Positions 49,963 to 58,583 of a stretch of 64,000 nucleotides of DNA are shown in pieces. The notes beneath the pieces were generated by a model, which saw only the letters and a program-made list of their open reading frames with translations, was not told where the DNA came from and ran no database searches. Each line of letters opens with the position of its first letter. Positions within the stretch are counted from its first letter, which is position 1. Position numbers and translations under genes: made by a program. Source of the DNA: Nitrospirae bacterium GWF2_44_13 (lineage in GTDB: Bacteria > Nitrospirota > Thermodesulfovibrionia > Thermodesulfovibrionales > UBA1546); the NCBI GenBank assembly GCA_001805105.1, contig MHEE01000015.1:62001-126000 (forward strand), read 5' to 3'.

Positions 49963-50430
49963 TTACTTGCTCTTTACTCCCCTAATCTTATCAAGCGTGT
50001 CCTGATAAAGTTCCTTCTTTGAAGGATTAAGCTCTATCGCCTTAAGAGCCAGTTCCTCTGCCTCAGTGAGGTTTTCCTTTTTTGTGTAATAAAGCCATGC
50101 AAGATTGTTATGAGCATCGGCATTTTGAGAATCTTTTTTAATCGCTTTTCTATAAGCCGACTCTGCCTCGTCAAAATCATTTTTCTGAAAATAGATATTC
50201 CCGATATAAAGATACGCCAGCGGAAGTTTTTTTGACGCAAGTTTGTATTCCTTCAACGCGTTGTCAATTTCTCCTTTTTTCTCGTACGCTACTCCGAGGT
50301 TTATGTGCTCTTCCGGGCTTAACGGATCGTCAAGGATGATTATTCGCGGGAGAGAGCAGGCAACAAACAGCATACAGCATACAGTAGACAGTAAACAGCG
50401 GGTTAGAATTTTTACTTTTAAACTTTTCAC
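49963..50430 (-). CDS. TPR lipoprotein
   Basis: This 155-residue protein has a lipoprotein signal (LLSTVCCMLFVACSLP) and three tetratricopeptide repeats (EEHINLGVAYEKKGEIDNALKEYKLA, AYLYIGNIYFQKNDFDEAESAYRKA, DAHNNLAWLYYTKKENLTEAEELALKA). The GTG start at 50430 overlaps the stop of the C39-peptidase-like gene (GTGA); the open frame runs 14 codons further upstream. The signal peptide is encoded by a heptamer array (50361-50400). This gene is the usual third partner in PA2779/PA2778 loci. Confidence 0.86.
   Translation of the reverse strand: MKSLKVKILTRCLLSTVCCMLFVACSLPRIIILDDPLSPEEHINLGVAYEKKGEIDNALKEYKLASKKLPLAYLYIGNIYFQKNDFDEAESAYRKAIKKDSQNADAHNNLAWLYYTKKENLTEAEELALKAIELNPSKKELYQDTLDKIRGVKSK
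50361..50400. repeat. Heptamer array coding a lipoprotein signal peptide
   Basis: CAACAAA, CAGCATA twice, CAGTAGA, CAGTAAA and a partial CAGCG follow each other. On the minus strand this array encodes the hydrophobic core and lipobox region of the TPR lipoprotein (RCLLSTVCCMLFVA). So repeat expansion seems to have created or changed the signal peptide. Confidence 0.75.
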
Positions 50431-51002
50431 TTTCTTTTGATAAGCAGCGTCCAGAATTTTGTCTTCTCCCATGTCTTTATAAAATCCCCTTCAGATATGA
50501 ACTTGCCTTTGTCTTTTCCTGAATTCACAATCACTCCATCCTCGTTATACCCTACAACAACCATGAAATGATTTGCCTGCACTGCCCAAAAGCCATAATC
50601 AACAAGCACAATAAGCGGATAACCTGAATCTATATTTTTTTTCAGGTCCTGCATATTCCCTGAATATTGTTCTGCAAGCAGTCCCTTCTTTTGAGGATAA
50701 ATTACCATGTCAATATTCAGAGTGCCTTTTGCGGACTTGCTGTATATTTCCTTTGCAATATCATCAGGGGTAATGTTTACTTTCCAGTAGTTCATAACGC
50801 CTGCAAGAGACGCGGGCCCGCACTGATATGCCTCCTGAGCATAGAAGGGAACATTTGAGATAATACGGTTTTGTTCAGACCCCTGCAAAACGGTTGAAGG
50901 AGCGCATGAATGCAGGAAAAATGAGATAAGAGCGAGAAATAAATAAGCAGGCATGGAGATAATCCATGCCTGCTTATTTACAGACTGAAATTTTAGCCTC
51001 AT
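50427..51002 (-). CDS. C39-like cysteine peptidase lipoprotein (PA2778 family)
   Basis: This 191-residue exported protein has a lipoprotein signal (LFLALISFFLHSCAPS) and a C39-type papain fold: catalytic Cys in QEAYQCGPASLAGVMNYW and His in ANHFMVVVGYN; the third position reads VNSGK. The domain matches the PA2778 family of presumed peptidases. It lies between the PA2779-like gene and the TPR gene, an arrangement known from other proteobacteria. The substrate is unknown. Confidence 0.88.
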   Translation of the reverse strand: MRLKFQSVNKQAWIISMPAYLFLALISFFLHSCAPSTVLQGSEQNRIISNVPFYAQEAYQCGPASLAGVMNYWKVNITPDDIAKEIYSKSAKGTLNIDMVIYPQKKGLLAEQYSGNMQDLKKNIDSGYPLIVLVDYGFWAVQANHFMVVVGYNEDGVIVNSGKDKGKFISEGDFIKTWEKTKFWTLLIKRK

Positions 51003-51004
51003 TT

Positions 51005-51397
51005 TTATTTCGTTACTACTACTCTGTGCCCTGTAAGCTGAATCAACAGCACAACAAGTATTACTATCACAAGAAGAGCTATCACTATGCCGAGGCCGTC
51101 GCCTCCAGCCTTGATATCGTCTATCTGGAGCGCCAGATTGTGCATCTGCTGGTCGCTGAGGCTGCTTAACTTGCTCTGTATTTCATCCTGAGCAAATCCT
51201 AACTTCTCCAGCCTCTCTCTGACCATTTTCATTTCAAGAACCTTCTGGATTTTTCCAAGGTCGGCTGTCCTGTCAACCTGTGACATGACAATGATTTCAG
51301 ACGGCGCAATGCCCGCGTCAGCCTTAGGCGCAATCCCGATGATAAACATTGCAATTATCAGATACCAGGATACATGCTTCATTAACGGTATTCTCAT
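51005..51397 (-). CDS. PA2779-family protein
   Basis: This 130-residue protein has a signal peptide (VSWYLIIAMFIIGIAPKADAG), a helical central domain (VMSQVDRTADLGKIQKVLEMKMVRERLEKLGF), and a C-terminal membrane helix (GLGIVIALLVIVILVVLLIQLTG). This layout is that of PA2779/DUF6627 proteins. The gene has a good GGAGGTGA. It stands in the order PA2779, C39 peptidase, TPR, as in Pseudomonas. The function is unknown, probably in exported-peptide handling. Confidence 0.85.
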   Translation of the reverse strand: MRIPLMKHVSWYLIIAMFIIGIAPKADAGIAPSEIIVMSQVDRTADLGKIQKVLEMKMVRERLEKLGFAQDEIQSKLSSLSDQQMHNLALQIDDIKAGGDGLGIVIALLVIVILVVLLIQLTGHRVVVTK

Positions 51398-51439
51398 GCT
51401 AATTCACCTCCTCTAATTTTATTTTTTTCACGTATAAAA

Positions 51440-51928
51440 CTACTGCTTCTTTATGCCTTCTCTCGTTATAGCCACCTTGCCTGTCCTTACAAATTCCTTT
51501 ATGCCCATAGGACGCATAAGCTCCACAAACGCCTCTATCTTCTTTTCATCGCCTGTGATTTCTATCGTATATGTCTTCTGGCTTGAATCCACAATCCTTC
51601 CCCTGAATATCTCGGTCAGATTTAACACTTCTGCCTTGTCCTGCTGCCTCGGAGATACTTTTAAGAGCACCATTTCGCGCTCAACATGGTCCAGCTCTGT
51701 CATGTCAGTGACTTTTATGACATCAATAAGTTTATTGAGCTGTTTCGTAATCTGCTCAATAACCGAGTCATCCCCTGTTGTTACTATTGTCATAACAGAA
51801 ACCTGGGGGTCTATAGTCTCTCCTACAGAAAGGCTTTCAATGTTATAGCCTCTTCCGCTGAAAAGCCCTGATACCCTTGAAAGCACGCCGAATTTATTTT
51901 CAACAAGAACAGAGATTGTATGTCTCAT
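51440..51928 (-). CDS. ilvN: Acetolactate synthase small subunit
   Basis: This 162-residue regulatory subunit gives valine feedback control of acetolactate synthase. The N-terminal ACT domain (HTISVLVENKFGVLSRVSGLFSGRGYNIESLSVGET) is typical and the C-terminal IlvH-type domain follows (VHREMVLLKV-like: EREMVLLKVSPRQQDKAEV). It is 15 bases downstream of ilvB. Confidence 0.96.
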   Translation of the reverse strand: MRHTISVLVENKFGVLSRVSGLFSGRGYNIESLSVGETIDPQVSVMTIVTTGDDSVIEQITKQLNKLIDVIKVTDMTELDHVEREMVLLKVSPRQQDKAEVLNLTEIFRGRIVDSSQKTYTIEITGDEKKIEAFVELMRPMGIKEFVRTGKVAITREGIKKQ

Positions 51929-51943
51929 TCCTTCACCTCAGAT

Positions 51944-53686
51944 TTATTTGACTGCCTTTAATTTCTTCTCGGCCTTTTTTTCTGCCTGTTCAAAAAGCAT
52001 CTGGTCTATTGGCGCGCCTGCGGGCACCATCGGATAAACTTTTTCCTTCCAGTCAACAACAAAATCCATAAACACGGTCTTCTTTATCCTAAAAGCCTCT
52101 TTGAGCACGGGTTCAACCTCGCTCGGTTTTGTGGCCCTTAATCCCACAGCGCCGTATGCCTCGGCAATCTTTACAAAATCAGGCACGCTCTCATCAAGCT
52201 TGGTATGAGAATATCTTTCATCGAAGAAGAGTTCCTGCCACTGTCTTACCATGCCAAGGTATCTGTTGTTTAGTATGGCTACTTTAACAGGAAGCTTATT
52301 TATAACCGCAGTGGCAAGCTCCTGTATGTTCATCTGTATGCTTCCGTCGCCTGCAATGTCAATAACAAGCTTTTCAGGATGTGCAAACTGCGCTCCGATT
52401 GCAGCGGGAAAACCATAACCCATGGTGCCGAGCCCGCCGGATGTAAGAAGTGTTCTCGGTTTATCAAATTTATAAAACTGTGCGGTCCACATCTGGTTCT
52501 GCCCGACTTCTGTTGTTATAATCGCATCTCCCTTTGTAAGCTCATATATCTTCTCAACGACAAACTGCGGTTTTATAATATCATTGCTGTGAGTATAGGC
52601 CATCGGCCTTTCTGCGCGCCATGCAGCTATCTGCTTGAGCCATGCCTTCCTGACCTCGCCCCACTGTTCCTTTACCTCTTCCTTTAATACCTTATTCATA
52701 ACTGCAAGAACTCTTTTTACGTCACCCACTACAGGGACATCAACCCTCACATTCTTTTTTATTGATGTCGGGTCAATGTCTATGTGAATTATCTTTGCAT
52801 TGGGCGCGAATGCATCAACCTTGCCTGTCACCCTGTCGTCAAAGCGCATTCCTACGGCAATAATAAGATCTGAATCCTGAACTGCCTTATTGGCATAATA
52901 AGTCCCGTGCATTCCAAGCATGCCAAGTGAAAGTTTATGTGAACCCGGAAATCCTCCAAGCCCCATAAGTGTCATAGTCACAGGGATGTCAGCATGCTCT
53001 GCGAACTCTCTGAGTTCTTTGGCAGCTCCTGAGAGTATCACGCCGCCTCCGGCAATTATCACAGGTTTCTTTGATTTTGCTATGAGATGGGCGCCCTGCG
53101 TAATCATCCACTTATTGCCTTCATAAGTGGGCTTGTAGCTCCTTATGTCAAGTTCAGGCCAGACAAAATCAGCTTTTCCTACAGTTACATCTTTCGGAAG
53201 ATCTATAAGCACAGGGCCAGGCCTGCCTGAAGACGCTATATAAAATGCCTCTTTCACTATCCTCGCAAGGTCATTCACATCCTTAACAAGATAGTTATAT
53301 TTTGTGCAGGGCCTTGTTATGCCTACTATATCAGCCTCCTGAAATGCATCATTGCCGATAAGCATTGTCGGCACCTGCCCTGAAAAAACTACAAGCGGTA
53401 TGGAATCCATTGAGGCGGTAGCAATGCCTGTAACTGTATTTGTCGCGCCGGGGCCTGATGTCACAAGGGCAACGCCAACTTTTCCGGATGACCTTGCATA
53501 ACCGTCTGCCGCATGAACAGCGCCCTGTTCGTGCCTTGTGAGTATCAGACGTAAATCCTTATTGTCATAAAGGGCGTCAAAGATGTTAAGCACAACGCCT
53601 CCGGGATAACCGAAGATATGCTTAACTCCTTCCTTTTTCAGACATTCAATTAATATCTCCGAGCCTGTAATCTTCATATCGCACAC
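51944..53686 (-). CDS. ilvB: Acetolactate synthase large subunit
   Basis: This 580-residue TPP-dependent enzyme makes acetolactate or acetohydroxybutyrate for branched-chain amino acids. The N-terminal PYR domain has the catalytic Glu ([15 protein letters not shown]), the central part is the FAD-binding domain, and the PP domain has the TPP/Mg motif [15 protein letters not shown]. The length is normal. It is transcribed with ilvN; ilvD is upstream. No ilvC is seen in this window. Confidence 0.97.
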   Translation of the reverse strand: MCDMKITGSEILIECLKKEGVKHIFGYPGGVVLNIFDALYDNKDLRLILTRHEQGAVHAADGYARSSGKVGVALVTSGPGATNTVTGIATASMDSIPLVVFSGQVPTMLIGNDAFQEADIVGITRPCTKYNYLVKDVNDLARIVKEAFYIASSGRPGPVLIDLPKDVTVGKADFVWPELDIRSYKPTYEGNKWMITQGAHLIAKSKKPVIIAGGGVILSGAAKELREFAEHADIPVTMTLMGLGGFPGSHKLSLGMLGMHGTYYANKAVQDSDLIIAVGMRFDDRVTGKVDAFAPNAKIIHIDIDPTSIKKNVRVDVPVVGDVKRVLAVMNKVLKEEVKEQWGEVRKAWLKQIAAWRAERPMAYTHSNDIIKPQFVVEKIYELTKGDAIITTEVGQNQMWTAQFYKFDKPRTLLTSGGLGTMGYGFPAAIGAQFAHPEKLVIDIAGDGSIQMNIQELATAVINKLPVKVAILNNRYLGMVRQWQELFFDERYSHTKLDESVPDFVKIAEAYGAVGLRATKPSEVEPVLKEAFRIKKTVFMDFVVDWKEKVYPMVPAGAPIDQMLFEQAEKKAEKKLKAVK

Positions 53687-53761
53687 AGCTCCTTTTAAAA
53701 TTTAAATAATTTTACCACAAAAGATTATGAAAATGTCCATACTGACCCGTAGATCGAAACG

Positions 53762-55414
53762 CTACTTCATCACAGCCCCTGTTCCCGCTGAAGTTACCAT
53801 CCTTGCGTATCTTGAAAGATAGCCCTTTGTTATCTTAGGCTTTGGCGGTTTCCATTTGCTGAGCCTTTCCTTTATCTCTTTTTCAGAGACAAGAAGGTCA
53901 ACCCTTCTTCCCGGAATGTCAATTTTTATTCTGTCGCCGTTTTTGATAATTGCTATGATTCCGCCTTCCATTGCTTCAGGCGATATGTGCCCTATGCATG
54001 GGCCTCTTGTTCCGCCTGAAAACCTTCCGTCCGTTATCAGGGCCACTGATTCGCTTAACCCCATGCCCGCGATTGTTGCTGTTGGAGAGAGCATCTCTCT
54101 CATCCCCGGCCCTCCCTTAGGCCCCTCATACCTTAAGACAACAACATCACCTGCCTTTATCTTCCCGTTAAGAATTGTCTTCATTCCCTCTTCCTCAGAG
54201 TTAAACACCTTTGCGCTGCCTTCAAACTTCATCATTTTCTTGCTCACTGCAGACTGTTTTACAACTGCTCCGTCAGGCGCGAGATTGCCCCTCAGGATTG
54301 CAATGCCTCCTTCTTTATGGTAAGCCTTGCTCAGAGGCCTTATAACGTTTTCATTTATAATCTCTGCGGAATCAGCAATCTCAAAAATACTCCTGCCGCT
54401 TACTGTCATGCAATTATTCAAACTCCCCCTTAATCTCTTCATCAGGGCCGGAATGCCTCCTGCCCATTCAAGGTCTTCAAGGTAATGCTCGCCGCCGGGA
54501 AGCATATTTGCAAGATGAGGGGTTTTCTTGCTCAGGATATCAAAGGCCTCAAGCGGGAGTTCCACTCCTGCATCATGCGCAATTGCAGGGATGTGAAGAA
54601 CAGTATTGGTTGAGCCGCCTAATGCAAGGTCAGCCATTATCGCATTCTCAAACGCCTTCAGGGTCATTATTTTTCTCGGCGTGATATTTTTCTTTACCAG
54701 TTTAACAATGCGCTCTCCGCTTGCAAAGGCAATTCTCCTCTTGTCGGCGGATACGGCAAGCGCAGTGGCGCATCTTGGAAGGCTCATCCCGAGCGCTTCT
54801 GTAACGCATGCCATTGTATTTGCAGTATACATGCCCTGACATGAGCCTGCGCCCGGGCAGGCGCACATTTCAAGAGCTTCAAGCTCATCATTTTTTATCA
54901 AACCTTTTTTATACTTTCCAACTGCTTCAAAGGTGTCATTGACAAGCGAGAGCCTTTTGCCCCTTAGATGCCCTGAAATCATAGGGCCCGCAGTAACGAC
55001 TATTGAGGGGATGTTAATCCTTGCGGCAGCCATGAGCATTCCGGGCGTAATCTTGTCGCAGTTAGTAAGAAGCACAAGGCCGTCAAGCTGATGCGCCTGA
55101 GCTATCGTCTCCACCATGTCGGCAATCAGTTCCCTTGACGGAAGAGAATAATGCATGCCGCTGTGTCCCATTGCAATGCCGTCGCAAATGCCGGGAATTC
55201 CAAAAAAGAAAGGATAACCTCCTCCTGTATGCACTCCTTTTTCTATGAATCTCTCCAGATCCCTCATACCGATGTGTCCCGGAATAATATCGGTGAAACT
55301 TGTTGCGACGCCGATAAACGGCTTTTTCATTTCGCTCTTTGGAATGCCTGTCGCATAAAGGAGCGCCCTGTGCGGAACACGCTCAAGCCCCTGTTTTATA
55401 GCTCTGCTTCTCAT
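53762..55414 (-). CDS. ilvD: Dihydroxy-acid dehydratase
   Basis: This 550-residue Fe-S dehydratase makes 2-oxo acids for valine, leucine and isoleucine. The cluster cysteines are in [11 protein letters not shown] and [18 protein letters not shown]; the [21 protein letters not shown]-type motif is seen as [20 protein letters not shown]. The start at 55414 (MRSRAIKQG) has GGAGG at 11 bases. A Met 13 codons upstream lies within the palindromic element and is thus less likely. Confidence 0.96.
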   Translation of the reverse strand: MRSRAIKQGLERVPHRALLYATGIPKSEMKKPFIGVATSFTDIIPGHIGMRDLERFIEKGVHTGGGYPFFFGIPGICDGIAMGHSGMHYSLPSRELIADMVETIAQAHQLDGLVLLTNCDKITPGMLMAAARINIPSIVVTAGPMISGHLRGKRLSLVNDTFEAVGKYKKGLIKNDELEALEMCACPGAGSCQGMYTANTMACVTEALGMSLPRCATALAVSADKRRIAFASGERIVKLVKKNITPRKIMTLKAFENAIMADLALGGSTNTVLHIPAIAHDAGVELPLEAFDILSKKTPHLANMLPGGEHYLEDLEWAGGIPALMKRLRGSLNNCMTVSGRSIFEIADSAEIINENVIRPLSKAYHKEGGIAILRGNLAPDGAVVKQSAVSKKMMKFEGSAKVFNSEEEGMKTILNGKIKAGDVVVLRYEGPKGGPGMREMLSPTATIAGMGLSESVALITDGRFSGGTRGPCIGHISPEAMEGGIIAIIKNGDRIKIDIPGRRVDLLVSEKEIKERLSKWKPPKPKITKGYLSRYARMVTSAGTGAVMK

Positions 55415-55448
55415 GAAAAGATCTTCCTCCTTATTATTGCCCTTTGGA

Positions 55449-55512
55449 GTCATTCCGCACCTGATGCGGAATCCAGTTCTTTTTTCTGGATTCCTGCTTT
55501 CGCAGGAATGAC
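55449..55512. mobile_element. REP-like palindromic element
   Basis: A 64-base nested palindrome: GTCATTCC and GGAATGAC at the ends, GGAATCCAG and CTGGATTCC inside, with a TGCTTTCGCA mini-hairpin. The type GTCATTCC...CTGGATTCC...GGAATGAC is common in environmental genomes. It lies between the DUF465 gene and ilvD. Confidence 0.8.
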
Positions 55513-55522
55513 GTATTCTATT

Positions 55523-55753
55523 CTAGTTCGTTGAATGGCTTTTCTTATACTCCCTTATAATCTCTGCCATTCTGTCTTTTTTTACGAGCTTTAACTTCTG
55601 AATCCTTTTCCTCTCTACCTCTTCTTCCGGTGTAAAATGGACTTTCTTGTCAATCTCCGCAAGCACCTCTTTAAGGCTTTTATGCTCGTCACCAAGTTTT
55701 TTGTACTCCTCATTTTCCTTTAAAAGAATTTCCGTTATCTCCTGTTCTTTCAA
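55523..55753 (-). CDS. DUF465 (YdcH-like) small protein
   Basis: This 76-residue coiled-coil protein matches the YdcH/DUF465 family: a helix with EITEILLKENEEYKKLGDEHKSLKEVL and KRIQKLKLVKKDRMAEIIREYK. The function is unknown. It follows hemY by one base on the same strand. Confidence 0.9.
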   Translation of the reverse strand: MKEQEITEILLKENEEYKKLGDEHKSLKEVLAEIDKKVHFTPEEEVERKRIQKLKLVKKDRMAEIIREYKKSHSTN

Positions 55754-55754
55754 T

Positions 55755-57125
55755 TTATATTTCCTCCTTTCTTATTATTGTCTCTGCCAATTTAAATGAA
55801 TTTTCTATGCAGTCATTAACGCCTATCCCCCTGTATGCATTCCCGGTTAAATACAGGTTTTTGTATTTTAATAACATCCCGTCAACTGCTTTCAGTTTCC
55901 TGTCATGCCCTATATTATACTGCGGAATTGCCTTTTCGTGTCTGTAAATTTTTACAAAATCAGGCTGAATTTTTATATCCATTATATCCTTCAGTTCTTC
56001 TGCGGCAACATCAATCAGCCTGCTGTCGCCCTGCATCGCAAGTTCGGATGCCCTTGCGCCTCCCATCATGCTCCTTAAAAGCACATATCCGTCAGGAGCT
56101 CTTCCGGGAAAAATGCTTGAATCCCACAAAGTCCCGAGGATTTTTCTGCGCTCTTTATATGGGATGAGAAAACCAAATCCATCCAGTTTATGAGCAATGC
56201 GTTCTTTCCTGTATCCAAAACACACAATAGAGACAGAAGGATACGGTATCTCTGAAAGAACCGACGAGAGAGGCCTGTCAAGGTTTTTTAAAATCTCCGC
56301 TGCTGAATATGCAGGGGATGCTATTACAAGAATCTCCGTCTCTACAACCATGCCGTCAGAGAGATGGACAGCATAACCCTTATTCTTTCTTTCAACGGAA
56401 ACCACTTTGCTTCCAACTCTTAGTTTTTCTTTAAGATAACCTTTCAAGGAATCTATTATCATTCCCATGCCGTTGTGAAAAGATGTAAGAGTGCCTCCGG
56501 GACCGGCGCTGACTTTTCGATTTCCTGATTTCTTAGCCTCTCTTTGCAGTTTTATCATACCTTTTATAAGGCTTCCGTATTTCTCTTCAAGATTAAAAAT
56601 CTTTGGGAAACAACTTTTAAGGCTTAGTGATTCAGGATTCCCCGCATAAATGCCTGATGCCATAGGATCAATGAGTTTTTCGTATGCCTCTTTGCCGAGC
56701 CTTCTCCTCGCAAAATCAGCAAGGGTTTCATCATCTGAGCTGCCCCTCGGAGCGAAAAACTCATACATTACCCTTAAGCGGCCGTAAAGGCTCAAGAGAT
56801 CGGAGGTAAGAAACGATACAGGAGATTCAGGCAGAAGGTTTAATTTCCCGCCAGAAAAAACATATCTTTTTCTGGCTGCATCACTGCTTCTAAACGGATT
56901 AATCAGAAGTTTAGTGGCAAGCTCTAAAGTCTTGGGCCTGTTGTCGAGGAAACCGTTAACTCCGCCTTCGCAGAGAAAACCGTTCACTTTTTCCGTCCAT
57001 ATCTTTCCGCCAGGCCTTTTTTCGGATTCGAATACTACTACATCTGCCGCTGGTTCAGATTCAAGAAGCGTAAATGCCAGCGAAAGCCCTGAAATACCGC
57101 CGCCTGCAATGACTATTCTATCCAA
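55755..57125 (-). CDS. hemY: Protoporphyrinogen oxidase
   Basis: This 456-residue FAD enzyme oxidises protoporphyrinogen IX to protoporphyrin IX. The dinucleotide motif IAGGGISGLSLAFTLLE is at the start, and the C-terminal NLYLTGNAYRGIGVNDCIENS is the second FAD contact. It overlaps hemH by 13 bases. An oxygen-dependent HemY is notable in a probable anaerobe; alternative electron acceptors are conceivable. Confidence 0.92.
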   Translation of the reverse strand: MDRIVIAGGGISGLSLAFTLLESEPAADVVVFESEKRPGGKIWTEKVNGFLCEGGVNGFLDNRPKTLELATKLLINPFRSSDAARKRYVFSGGKLNLLPESPVSFLTSDLLSLYGRLRVMYEFFAPRGSSDDETLADFARRRLGKEAYEKLIDPMASGIYAGNPESLSLKSCFPKIFNLEEKYGSLIKGMIKLQREAKKSGNRKVSAGPGGTLTSFHNGMGMIIDSLKGYLKEKLRVGSKVVSVERKNKGYAVHLSDGMVVETEILVIASPAYSAAEILKNLDRPLSSVLSEIPYPSVSIVCFGYRKERIAHKLDGFGFLIPYKERRKILGTLWDSSIFPGRAPDGYVLLRSMMGGARASELAMQGDSRLIDVAAEELKDIMDIKIQPDFVKIYRHEKAIPQYNIGHDRKLKAVDGMLLKYKNLYLTGNAYRGIGVNDCIENSFKLAETIIRKEEI

Positions 57126-58171
57126 CCAAGCTCCTTCACATTCTTTATTACTATGTCTTTCAGCGCTTCAATAAAAAGCGGATGAGTATTTAACGATTCT
57201 GTCCGTTTCAGATTAATTCCAAGGCCTTTTGCCATCTGCATATATAATATATCAATCTCATATAACGTCTCAATATGGTCAGACACAAAACTTATCGGGA
57301 CCATGAGAATATTTTTAATATTCCTGCCTGCAAGCTCTTTGAGTGTTTCTTCTGTTGAAGGCCTAAGCCATTTTACAGGCCCGCTCCTGGATTGAAAACT
57401 CAGGTTCCATTTTATCGGTATCCGCTTTACAATCTCTTCAATAGTTCTCTCAATATGACGCACATAAGGGTCGCCCTCATCAATAAACTTTTCAGGAAGG
57501 CTGTGGGCGCTGAAGAGAACATGGATGGGTGGATGGGTGAATGGGTGAATGGGTGAATCGGCGTTGAATAATTCCATTCCCTTCCTTATCACATCAACAA
57601 GCGCTTCAATATAAAACGGATGGCCATACCATGAAGGCGCGCAGAAAACTTCCACTTCCGTGTAATGTTTTGATGCAACCTCTCTGAATTTTGATAAAGA
57701 CGAGCCTGATGTTGCCAGAGAATACTGGGGATAAAGGCTGAGTCCAATAAGTTTTCTAACCCCGTCATTATAAATCTGAGGCATCACGTCTTCTATTAAA
57801 GGATGCCAGTAACGCATCCCGACGTAAACTTTAAAAACCGGTGAATGGGTGAATGGGTGAATGGGTGAATCGGGAGATTTCTCGGAATTCGGAGTTAGTA
57901 GTTCGGAGACTTCCGCTGAACGCTTTAGCGCCTCTTCCAGCGCCTTTGCTTGTGCATTGGTAATATCAAGTAGGGGAGATTTGCCTCCTATGAGGCGGTA
58001 ATAACTCTCCGTCTTTTTATATCTCAGTGTTGATATGAGCCGTGCAAGAGGTTTCTGCATAAATGGAGGGCCCAGTTGAATTATCTTTCTGTCTGAAAAT
58101 AAATTATAAAGGAACGGCCTCACAGCCTGAATAGAATCAGGACCGCCGAGATTTAGAAGAATAATTCCTAT
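57113..58171 (-). CDS. hemH: Ferrochelatase with repeat-coded insertions
   Basis: This 352-residue enzyme inserts Fe2+ into protoporphyrin IX. The N-terminal GIILLNLGGPDSIQAVRPFLYNLFSD (conserved) extends 16 codons beyond the first GTG (58123). The only start there is ATA at 58171, or an ATT. The motifs KVYVGMRYWHP and VLFSAHSLPEKFI are present, the latter with the catalytic His. Two segments rich in His, Pro, Phe and Thr (SPIHPFTHSP and SPIHPFTHPP) are encoded by octamer arrays and are absent from other ferrochelatases. The reading frame stays open across both. It follows the response-regulator gene. Confidence 0.88.
   Translation of the reverse strand: MGIILLNLGGPDSIQAVRPFLYNLFSDRKIIQLGPPFMQKPLARLISTLRYKKTESYYRLIGGKSPLLDITNAQAKALEEALKRSAEVSELLTPNSEKSPDSPIHPFTHSPVFKVYVGMRYWHPLIEDVMPQIYNDGVRKLIGLSLYPQYSLATSGSSLSKFREVASKHYTEVEVFCAPSWYGHPFYIEALVDVIRKGMELFNADSPIHPFTHPPIHVLFSAHSLPEKFIDEGDPYVRHIERTIEEIVKRIPIKWNLSFQSRSGPVKWLRPSTEETLKELAGRNIKNILMVPISFVSDHIETLYEIDILYMQMAKGLGINLKRTESLNTHPLFIEALKDIVIKNVKELGWIE
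57524..57563. repeat. Octamer array 1 inside hemH
   Basis: Five octamers: GATGGGTG twice, AATGGGTG twice, AATCGGCG. The minus-strand reading gives DSPIHPFTHPPIH, just before VLFSAHSLP. The unit is the same as at 57841-57872 and at 1313-1388. Confidence 0.8.
57841..57908. repeat. Octamer and heptamer arrays 2 inside hemH
   Basis: Four octamers GTGAATGG (57841-57872, last one GTGAATCG) are followed after a few bases by a heptamer set CTCGGAA, TTCGGAG, TTAGTAG, TTCGGAG (57881-57908). Together they encode about 25 residues between a helix and KVYVGMRYWHP. Two unit types lie next to each other, which suggests independent or successive events at a permissive site. Confidence 0.75.
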
Positions 58172-58193
58172 CGGCTCCTTTAAATACCCTTTC

Positions 58194-58583
58194 TCAGTCC
58201 GTGGTATCGTATCTCTCCCCTTTCTGCTGAGTTATTTCATCAATTACCTCCAGAATGTCCTTTACACCAGCAGGCTTGGTAAGGTAACCATCAAACCATT
58301 CTTTGCCAAGCTTCTCCTCTTCCTCTATCATCGCATATGCCGTAAGGGCTATTATCGGTATCTTTGCAGTGGACTGTTCTGATTTAAGTATCTTTGCTGC
58401 CTCAATACCATCCATCTTAGGCATCCGTATATCCATAAGTATGAGGTCAGGGATTTCCCTCTTGGCAGTCTCAACAGCCTCTTCACCGTCCCTTGCAAGA
58501 ATAGTGATATGGCCCCCGGATTCCACTATGATATTTAAAAGCTTCAGGTTCTCTTTATTGTCGTCGACTACCAATATTTTCAT
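58194..58583 (-). CDS. Single-domain response regulator
   Basis: This 129-residue CheY-like receiver has the acidic pocket DD at 7-8, the phosphoacceptor D51 ([13 protein letters not shown]), and the conserved Lys in YLTKPAG. There is no output domain. It overlaps the histidine kinase stop by 4 bp (ATGA), so they work as a pair. Hits to DivK-like regulators are expected. Confidence 0.93.
   Translation of the reverse strand: MKILVVDDNKENLKLLNIIVESGGHITILARDGEEAVETAKREIPDLILMDIRMPKMDGIEAAKILKSEQSTAKIPIIALTAYAMIEEEEKLGKEWFDGYLTKPAGVKDILEVIDEITQQKGERYDTTD

Noticed and set aside
57524-57908. CRISPR array in hemH
   Set aside because: Units are 7-8 bp without spacers and lie in a coding frame, so it is a tandem repeat and not a CRISPR.
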